NCBI RefSeq assembly: GCF_900112265.1
Contig: NZ_FOLO01000011.1
Span: 1 to 64,000, forward strand
DNA from: Pseudoalteromonas denitrificans DSM 6059
Lineage (GTDB): Bacteria; Pseudomonadota; Gammaproteobacteria; Enterobacterales; Alteromonadaceae
DNA length: 64,000 nt
Direction of reading: 5' to 3'
Positions 17,460 to 24,030 of this stretch are shown one piece after another. Positions within the stretch are counted from its first letter, which is position 1. Each line of letters starts with the position of its first letter. Made by a program: the position numbers and the translations under genes. Below the pieces are notes generated by a model. The model was not told the DNA's origin, did no database searches, and saw only the letters and a program-made list of their open reading frames with translations.

Positions 17460-18161
17460 TTAAAGGCTACTATCAGGAAAATAAGCCGACAATCTTTTCT
17501 CTGAATTATTTTCAAGGGTTATTGGAATACTTAAACTTAGGTTTGAGCGAGTTAATTGTAAACTAAATTTTTCTGGCATTATTTGATTATTTATACCCGA
17601 AAAATGTGTATACCATTTCGCTTTCGTTTTAAAGTTTCTAGCTGCTTTATCATTTAAATGTGACCAACCATAATAATTAAAGTTGACCTGATTTAAATCT
17701 GTAAACAATGTAATTTGATGGCTAAAGTCAATAGACTGAGCAGTTCCTGTTAATAGTAAATTTTCGGTTGATACAGATTGATAAACGAGATCAACTAAGC
17801 CATTTTGCTTTTCTACTGTAGATAATCTGAAAACTTCAGGATAATCACCGCTAAATAAACCTGAGCGGCTTACCGCTAATAGGCTATCTTGTGCGCCTAT
17901 GAAAAAAAAGGAGGGTTTGTGCTTATCATCTGTCACAACAAACGATTGCACACCTTCAAGTAGCCTTTGCACTAACTCTAAATTTCGAGCTATTTTTGTA
18001 GACTGTGAAAACTGACCAAGTTCTTTATTCCACCGTTCTGACATCATGCTATAGGTATAAGAGCCGGTAAATAACAACATGGTAAGTATTGAGATTGAAA
18101 TCATTAACTCAATTAAAGTAAAACCAGTGTTTTTATTAGCTTGGTATTCCAATTTAGTCAT
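17460..18161 (-). CDS. gspJ: Minor pseudopilin GspJ
   Basis: This 233-residue protein has the N-methylation and cleavage motif NTGFTLIELMISISILTML with Glu at position +5. The length is near that of known GspJ proteins (about 200). It forms the tip complex with GspI and GspK. It overlaps the gspI gene by 8 bp, which suggests coupled translation. The body is diverged; assignment to J rests on length, and on its place between I and K. Confidence 0.78.
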   Translation of the reverse strand: MTKLEYQANKNTGFTLIELMISISILTMLLFTGSYTYSMMSERWNKELGQFSQSTKIARNLELVQRLLEGVQSFVVTDDKHKPSFFFIGAQDSLLAVSRSGLFSGDYPEVFRLSTVEKQNGLVDLVYQSVSTENLLLTGTAQSIDFSHQITLFTDLNQVNFNYYGWSHLNDKAARNFKTKAKWYTHFSGINNQIMPEKFSLQLTRSNLSLSIPITLENNSEKRLSAYFPDSSL

Positions 18162-18609
18162 TTAGCCAACTCAATTCTTTAAATTGATATTGTTTTACTA
18201 AGTTATTGCGTTTTAAAGTGAGATCAACTTGCCATAATTTATATTTTTTCGCAGGTACCATAAAACTACCACTATCTAGATCATATTTTTTGGGAGGCGA
18301 TTTATGCTGTAATAAACTGGCTTGCCATTGATAGTTTACATCCCACATATTGGCTTCACTTTTGAGTTCAGTTAAGTTTGAATTACCTTGAGCACGAATG
18401 TCGTCTCTAATTGTGGCTAATACAGCCGGTAATACACCAGTTATGTTTATATGACCATCTGCCTTATCACTACTAATATAAGCGCCACGATACACCATAG
18501 ATACCATAGCAATTGATGTAAATAAAATAACTGAAGCAACCAAAATTTCAACCAAAGTAAAACCAGATGTTTGTTTTAATAATTTCTTCTTATTTAAAAT
18601 CATTTTCAA
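18154..18609 (-). CDS. gspI: Minor pseudopilin GspI
   Basis: This 151-residue protein carries TSGFTLVEILVASVILFTS, the prepilin peptidase site of the GspI/V class. The length is slightly above the usual 120-130. It starts inside the end of gspH (ATGA-type overlap, 18606-18609) and its end overlaps gspJ. It would initiate assembly of the pseudopilus tip. Confidence 0.78.
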   Translation of the reverse strand: MKMILNKKKLLKQTSGFTLVEILVASVILFTSIAMVSMVYRGAYISSDKADGHINITGVLPAVLATIRDDIRAQGNSNLTELKSEANMWDVNYQWQASLLQHKSPPKKYDLDSGSFMVPAKKYKLWQVDLTLKRNNLVKQYQFKELSWLND

Positions 18610-19061
18610 TGGATGGTACTCACTTGCGTATCAAGAGGATCTTCGCCATTAACCCATTTTTTCAAGTTCAAAATTAAAGGTCTGCCCCTATATGTACCTT
18701 CTATTTTATCTATAGCTACAAAACCCTTTTTACTGTAATTTATTTCCTGTGGTTGAAAAAATAGTGATTCAAATGTTTTATTTTCAATTAAATTTTGTTC
18801 ATCATCTTTTACATATAACTGTACATTTTTACCTGATAACTTAACAACATGTGCTTGCCCTGTACTAAATGCACGCGCACTGACTTTACGCAGCCAGTTT
18901 TTAACTGTCAGCATTTCTTGTTTGGCCTGCGCCCTTTCTAAACTATTAATTGCCAATGGCCCAACCATGCCCATTAATAAAGCCACAATAGACATCACTA
19001 TCATGAGCTCGATAAGGGTGAAGCCTTTGTTTGAATTTGAATATTTACTCATGTTTCTCAT
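18606..19061 (-). CDS. gspH: Minor pseudopilin GspH
   Basis: This 151-residue protein shows NKGFTLIELMIVMSIVALLM with Glu+5 and then GMVGPLAINSLERAQAKQEM, as in GspH/FimT-type pseudopilins. It is the first gene after a 370-bp spacer that separates it from gspF, so it may be transcribed from its own promoter or rely on read-through. The C-terminal part has the YRGRPLILNLKKW pattern of a strand-rich head. Confidence 0.78.
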   Translation of the reverse strand: MRNMSKYSNSNKGFTLIELMIVMSIVALLMGMVGPLAINSLERAQAKQEMLTVKNWLRKVSARAFSTGQAHVVKLSGKNVQLYVKDDEQNLIENKTFESLFFQPQEINYSKKGFVAIDKIEGTYRGRPLILNLKKWVNGEDPLDTQVSTIH

Positions 19062-19431
19062 TATTAGGTTCTAGGCTCTAGGCTCTAGGTTACTCAAAAT
19101 TTTAATTCAAGCTCCCCTAGCATCTAGTCTTTTTTCTAGTATCTTTATTTTTCTAGTATCTTTATTTTCCTAATACCTTTGTCTTTTAAATTTGAATATA
19201 AAGTAAGGCTAAAGCCTCACCTACAAAAATTCGATAGTTAAAGCTTACTAACCCAAAAGATATCCTTGTAGGTTGGGCTTTAGCCTAATGATTTTAAGCT
19301 TAAATTTAAAACTGCTTAATGTCGTTATAGATTCCCGATAAAACAACTCGGGAATGACGCTACGTTAGGCTCGAAGTTAAATTCTTCTGCAATAAATAAT
19401 TTAATACTTCGTTAGGCTGAAGCCTCACCTA
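19062..19431. repeat. Repeat-rich spacer between gspF and gspH
   Basis: This 370-bp gap holds no gene but several repeats. CTAGGCT is repeated in tandem three times at 19071-19090. TTTTTCTAGTATCTTTA occurs twice in tandem at 19131-19164. A long imperfect palindrome pairs AGGCTAAAGCCTCACCTACA (19206-19225) with TGTAGGTTGGGCTTTAGCCT (19267-19286), and a third copy of the same unit, AGGCTGAAGCCTCACCTACT, lies at 19414-19433 over the gspF stop. ATTCCCGA / TCGGGAAT forms a hairpin near 19331-19355. Together these look like dispersed REP-like intergenic repeats. Confidence 0.75.
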
Positions 19432-20634
19432 CTAAATTCCCATTTCATTTATTGAAACCATACTCATTAACATCACAACAACAACACCGCCAACAAAGCC
19501 ACCCATAAATAAAATCATTAAAGGCTCAAGCAAAGTCGTCATTCGCTCGGTCCAGCTTTCAAATTCTTGACGTGAACGGTTGGCAATTTCATTAAAAACA
19601 CGTTCCAAACTACCTGATTCCTCACCCACTTCAAGCAAAGAGACAAAAAAATCAGGATAAAGAGATGTTTGTTTCAGGGCTGGTGTTAATGCGCTTCCAC
19701 CTTTAACTTTAGATTTGGCAATTTCCATTTCGCGTTTTAATTCAATATTTTTGATATTGCCTGCTGATAAGCCGATAGCACGATCAATTTGTACTCCAGC
19801 CTTAACCATCATAGCTAAGCCGCTATTAAAACGTATACACTCAACAGTGATCACTGCTTTTTTTATTATAGGTAGTTTTAAGCTTAAATTTTGCCACCAC
19901 TTTATGAATGCAGGCTGTTTACTCGCTGCAACTAACCCAAAGATACTTGCAATAACTCCAACTAATAATAAGCCTTGATATTGGATCATCCATTCACTGG
20001 TAGATAACATGGCACTCGTGTACCACGGTAAGTTATCAACCTCATTAAACATGGCGGACATTTTAGGAATGATAAAGTTGAAAATAAAAAAGATACTCAG
20101 TAAACACACACAAAATATCACAACAGGATAAGCTAATGAACTGATTATTTTACGTTGCAGTTCTCGTCTAAACTTTAAATCTTTAGCAAGACCATCAAAA
20201 ATTTCACTGAGATTACCAGATGCTTCACCCAATTCAATTAAGTTACAATATAAAGGGTCAAAAATATCATCATGCTCTCTTACTGATTCTGATAAACTTT
20301 TCCCTTTTTTTAAGTTATTACTTATATCTGTTAATAACTTAGCCAAAGCAGGTTTTGCTTTGGTTTTTTTAATAATATCAATTCCGCGGTCAATTCTTAC
20401 ACCCGACTCTAATAATAAACTCAGTTCAGCAGTTAAAAACTCAAGATCTGATAATGAAACTTTTTGCTTAAAGCCTAATATGCTTTTCCCAGCTTCATTA
20501 AAATCTTTTACTTCAGTAGGCAGCAACCCTTGTTGTTTTAATTCTGCAATAACTGAAGCTTTATCTATACCTTCCAATTGTCCATCAACTTTAGCGCCTG
20601 AACTGTCATATGCTTTATAAGTAAATAACGCCAT
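19432..20634 (-). CDS. gspF: T2SS inner-membrane protein GspF
   Basis: This 400-residue protein has the GspF/PilC architecture: an N-terminal region MALFTYKAYDSSGAKVDGQL, then two T2SSF domains, each with LL--G----A, in LSLLLESGVRIDRGI and LAMMVKAGVQIDRAI, and three membrane helices (about 168-190, 218-238, 372-394). GspF is the polytopic core of the inner-membrane platform and contacts the GspE ATPase. Its start overlaps the gspE stop (TAATG). The usual family length is about 400. Confidence 0.93.
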   Translation of the reverse strand: MALFTYKAYDSSGAKVDGQLEGIDKASVIAELKQQGLLPTEVKDFNEAGKSILGFKQKVSLSDLEFLTAELSLLLESGVRIDRGIDIIKKTKAKPALAKLLTDISNNLKKGKSLSESVREHDDIFDPLYCNLIELGEASGNLSEIFDGLAKDLKFRRELQRKIISSLAYPVVIFCVCLLSIFFIFNFIIPKMSAMFNEVDNLPWYTSAMLSTSEWMIQYQGLLLVGVIASIFGLVAASKQPAFIKWWQNLSLKLPIIKKAVITVECIRFNSGLAMMVKAGVQIDRAIGLSAGNIKNIELKREMEIAKSKVKGGSALTPALKQTSLYPDFFVSLLEVGEESGSLERVFNEIANRSRQEFESWTERMTTLLEPLMILFMGGFVGGVVVVMLMSMVSINEMGI

Positions 20635-22286
20635 TAGCCAGCTACTCTTACTACTTCATCAATTGTAGTTAAGCCTAAGATTGCTTTGTAAAACCCATCT
20701 TCCATTAAGGTTCTGCGTTTTAATTGTGCATTATGCTCTTTTGCTTTAGGTATAAAATCAGAGTCTTTTGGCATGGCTTTAATTTCATCATCACAATTTA
20801 AGTATTCTGTAACTGCCATACGACCTTTATAGCCTGTATGCGAGCAATGCTCACAGCCTTTACCATGAGACAATTTTATTTCTGGCAAATTAAATTTATT
20901 AGCCATTTCCTGCAACTGATACTTCTCAACCAAATCCAGTGCATCAGGATGAGGTTCGCTACATTGTTCACACACTTTACGCGCTAAACGCTGAGCAACG
21001 ATTGAAACTAGCGCCGCATTTAATAAAAACTCTTCGACACCTAAGTCCAATAATCGCGTATAAGCACTTGCAGCATCATTGGTATGAACAGTACTAAACA
21101 CTAAGTGACCTGTTAAAGCTGATTGCATTGCAATTTGGGCTGTTTCTTTATCTCGTATTTCACCTAACATTATAATGTCGGGATCTTGTCGTACTATGCT
21201 TCGCAAGCCAGCAGAAAAATCAAAGCCTATATCTGAGTTAACTTGTACTTGGTTTATACCTGGTAATTGATATTCTACAGGGTCTTCTAATGTGATTATT
21301 TTCACATCATCATTATTCAATGCATTTAAAAAAGTATAAAGCGTGGTTGTTTTACCTGATCCAGTAGGCCCTGTTAAAAGTACAACTCCCGCCGTGGTTT
21401 TTATATCTTCACGGATCATAGTTTCTATATCGTTAGATAAACCCAATACCGACATATCATATTGAACGTTATCTTTACGTAGAAAACGCAGCACCATAGA
21501 TTCACCATCATTTAATGGTAATGCTGATACACGAATATCAAGTTCTTGATTGGCAATTTTCATTTCTATTTTGCCATCTTGCGGACGACGTTTTTCAGCG
21601 ATATCCATTCCTGCAAGAATTTTTAAACGGGTTACTATTGGCAGTTGCATACGTGGGGCGAGCATTTCGGCTTCATGCAAAACACCATCAACTCTGAAAC
21701 GTGCCCTATAACGACCATTAAAAGGTTCAAGATGCATATCCGATGCACCTTGCCTTAAAGCCCGTGTAATCAATGAGTTTAATAAATTAACTGTAGGTGC
21801 CTCTGTTGCAAGCTCCCTTAATCTGTCTTCTTCATCACCCAAAAACTCTTGTTCTGTTTCATTTTTAATTAAAGCATCGAATTTACTACTTAAAGCTAAA
21901 ATATCAGCTTCGGAGGCAACATATATATCGGCTTCAATATCATTTTGACTGAGCCATTCATTCACTTTAAGCTCTAATGGAAAACGACATGCAAAAGACC
22001 AACAGTTATCTTTTATAAGTAAGGGTACCCAGTGGTTATCTAATAATAATGATAAATCCTTTTCACTTATTTTTGGTGTTACTACATCAAGCCATTGTGA
22101 AATATCAACTAAAGGTAACTCAAGGAATTGACTATATAATTGTGGTATTTGATCATCTGGTAAACTTCCCATATTAACTAAAATTTGCTCCAGCCTGCCA
22201 CCGATTTTTTTTTGGTAATTTTCGGCTCGAGTTAGATCATCAAGAGATACAGAGAAGTTTTTCGCTAGCAGTTGGCTTAATTGCAT
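20634..22286 (-). CDS. gspE: T2SS ATPase GspE
   Basis: This 550-residue cytoplasmic ATPase drives pseudopilus assembly. Domains in order are an N1E-like region (about 1-140), the N2E region with SDMHLEPFNGRYRARFRVDG, then the RecA-like core. The core has Walker A GPTGSGKTTTLY near 303-314, the Asp box EDPVEYQLPGINQVQV, Walker B IIMLGEIRDKETA and the His box TVHTNDA. A zinc-binding tetracysteine motif (CEQC near 435 and CEHC near 476) is present, as in GspE and PilB. The start shares the TAATG overlap with gspG. Confidence 0.95.
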   Translation of the reverse strand: MQLSQLLAKNFSVSLDDLTRAENYQKKIGGRLEQILVNMGSLPDDQIPQLYSQFLELPLVDISQWLDVVTPKISEKDLSLLLDNHWVPLLIKDNCWSFACRFPLELKVNEWLSQNDIEADIYVASEADILALSSKFDALIKNETEQEFLGDEEDRLRELATEAPTVNLLNSLITRALRQGASDMHLEPFNGRYRARFRVDGVLHEAEMLAPRMQLPIVTRLKILAGMDIAEKRRPQDGKIEMKIANQELDIRVSALPLNDGESMVLRFLRKDNVQYDMSVLGLSNDIETMIREDIKTTAGVVLLTGPTGSGKTTTLYTFLNALNNDDVKIITLEDPVEYQLPGINQVQVNSDIGFDFSAGLRSIVRQDPDIIMLGEIRDKETAQIAMQSALTGHLVFSTVHTNDAASAYTRLLDLGVEEFLLNAALVSIVAQRLARKVCEQCSEPHPDALDLVEKYQLQEMANKFNLPEIKLSHGKGCEHCSHTGYKGRMAVTEYLNCDDEIKAMPKDSDFIPKAKEHNAQLKRRTLMEDGFYKAILGLTTIDEVVRVAG

Positions 22287-22696
22287 TATTTGTGCACTAT
22301 ATCTGCATTATTATCAGTACCGCCTAACTTTCCATCAGCACCAAAAGACATTATTTTGTAAGGTTCGCCATTTTCACCTGGTACACTATACACATACGAA
22401 TTACTCCAAGGGTCTAGTGGTACTTCTTTGGGTAAATAGGGGCCATCCCAGCGAGGTTTATCACTTTTTCTTAAATCTTCTAATTTCACAGGATAACTTC
22501 CCATATCTAATCGGTAAGTATCTAAGGCCGTTTCGAAGGCATTCATTTGAGCTGATGCGATACCTCTCTCTGCAGTGCCTAACTGATTAAAAAATTTAGG
22601 CGCAACTAAAGACGCTAATAAACCCAAGATCACAATTACAATTAGTAATTCAATCATGGTAAAGCCTGCCTGCTGTTTAATATTTTGTATTTTCAT
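22286..22696 (-). CDS. gspG: Major pseudopilin GspG
   Basis: This 136-residue protein has a short leader ending in Gly, then FTMIELLIVIVILGLLASLV with Glu+5, and the C-terminal signature of GspG. That signature is DPWSNSYVYSVPGENGEPYK, then a calcium-binding loop SFGADGKLGGTDNNADI. This distinguishes it from type IV pilins, which have a disulfide loop. It is the first gene of the cluster and would be the most abundant pseudopilus subunit. The 190-bp spacer upstream separates it from wecA by a hairpin, so a promoter is expected there, though none is clear. Confidence 0.95.
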   Translation of the reverse strand: MKIQNIKQQAGFTMIELLIVIVILGLLASLVAPKFFNQLGTAERGIASAQMNAFETALDTYRLDMGSYPVKLEDLRKSDKPRWDGPYLPKEVPLDPWSNSYVYSVPGENGEPYKIMSFGADGKLGGTDNNADIVHK

Positions 22697-22816
22697 AATA
22701 ACTTATATTTAAATGCACATAATAATACGCAAGATATTATCAATATTGCGGCCATGTGTCGATGGGATAAGGCCTAAATGAAGGTTTAGCAAATAATATT
22801 TAGTAACTGAATGTGA

Positions 22817-22848
22817 AAAATAGACTTCTTATATAAGAAATCTATTTT
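22817..22848 (-). terminator. Hairpin between wecA-like gene and gspG
   Basis: AAAATAGA-C-TTCTTA is followed by its near-perfect complement TAAGAA-A-TCTATTTT with a 2-base loop. The stem is AT-rich and ends in T5, downstream of the wecA-like stop codon on the minus strand. It probably ends wecA transcription before the gsp cluster, although weak pairing may allow read-through. Confidence 0.6.
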
Positions 22849-22887
22849 TAGAATAAAGAAAAGCTTTTAATTAAAAATTAATAATAA

Positions 22888-23952
22888 CTAACCGTTCTCT
22901 GTTCTTTTTCGTCTTAAAAAACGGGCTATTTTCCAACAGTGTTGTAGGCTTGTAGAATAACCGATGAAAATCACTATGAATAATGAAAGCATAATAACAT
23001 CCGGAATAGCAAGGACTTCCCCTAAGATACCTATACCACTCATAATTATTGCAAATACAACAATCGCACGCAATGCGCGTCTGGGGCTAAATCCCACCCT
23101 CATAAATATATGATGTAAATGATCTCTGTCGGCAGAAAATGGAGACTGACCTTTTCGCACTCTACGAATAATAATTGCTAACATATCCATTAAAGGCACA
23201 GCAATAATCCACAAGGCGGTTACAGGTCTAAAAGTAATACTTTCTCCCTGAGTACAAATCATTAAGAACCAGATAACACTTAAACCTATAAACATAGAGC
23301 CTGCATCGCCCATAAATATTTTTTTATTTCTGTGCCCTTTGATCCCTAAATTAAAAGCTAAATATGGGACTATTGTCGCTACAATAACTAAGGGGAGTGC
23401 TGCTAACGCAAAATGCCCGCTTAATAACATTAATACAAACACAGATACTAATGTGGTAATACTCAGTGAGCCTGCCAAACCATCGATGCCATCTATCATA
23501 TTAAAAGCATTAATTGCTGCTATCACACAAATAATTGTGAATGGAATACCAAACCAACTTAAGTTTACCTCTGTAAAAAATAGTAATTCTCCCAAGCTTT
23601 CAATATAAACATCAGAGCCCCACATCATTAGTAGAGCAACTAATGTTTGAATGCTTAATCGAATTCTTACACCTAATTGACGATAATCATCTATCACTCC
23701 TAAAATCACTATCGCACCTGCACAAGCCAAATAGCTAACAACTTGTTTATCTAGCGGGAAAAAGATTAAGACAGAAAAAACCACAGCCATAAAAATGGAG
23801 ACTCCACCAATTAGAGGGATTGCTCCTATGTGCTTTTTTCTTGTACAAGGTGTATCTACTAAACCAACTTTTATGGCTAATGGTTTTATCATTAATATTG
23901 AAATATAAGATGCTATAAAAGCAAAAAAAACAGTCATTGATTCACTAACCAT
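22888..23952 (-). CDS. wecA: WecA-like undecaprenyl-phosphate HexNAc-1-phosphate transferase
   Basis: This 354-residue integral membrane protein is of the MraY/WecA superfamily. It joins a HexNAc-1-phosphate to undecaprenyl phosphate and so starts O-antigen, ECA or capsule synthesis. It has about 10-11 membrane helices. Conserved cytoplasmic motifs are KKHIGAIPLIGGVSI (near 39-53), DDYRQLGVR, NAFNMIDGIDGLAGSLS, KIFMGDAGSMFIGL and the basic HLHHIF motif near 278 in place of the HIHH motif of WecA. The gene stands upstream of the T2SS cluster, downstream of the SLBB export gene. Confidence 0.87.
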   Translation of the reverse strand: MVSESMTVFFAFIASYISILMIKPLAIKVGLVDTPCTRKKHIGAIPLIGGVSIFMAVVFSVLIFFPLDKQVVSYLACAGAIVILGVIDDYRQLGVRIRLSIQTLVALLMMWGSDVYIESLGELLFFTEVNLSWFGIPFTIICVIAAINAFNMIDGIDGLAGSLSITTLVSVFVLMLLSGHFALAALPLVIVATIVPYLAFNLGIKGHRNKKIFMGDAGSMFIGLSVIWFLMICTQGESITFRPVTALWIIAVPLMDMLAIIIRRVRKGQSPFSADRDHLHHIFMRVGFSPRRALRAIVVFAIIMSGIGILGEVLAIPDVIMLSLFIVIFIGYSTSLQHCWKIARFLRRKRTENG

Positions 23953-24030
23953 AAAAATACTAAATATCCGATTTGATAGGTATTTTAATACATTTTGATT
24001 AAAATACCAGCATTGATTAAAGTTTATTCA

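Noticed and set aside
12122..22696. Reading the cluster as an MSHA or type IV pilus system
   Set aside because: GspG has the calcium-loop C-terminus, GspK has the K-type signature and the platform proteins have GspL/GspM/GspC layout; there is no retraction ATPase, and a complete pilMNOPQ set is present separately.
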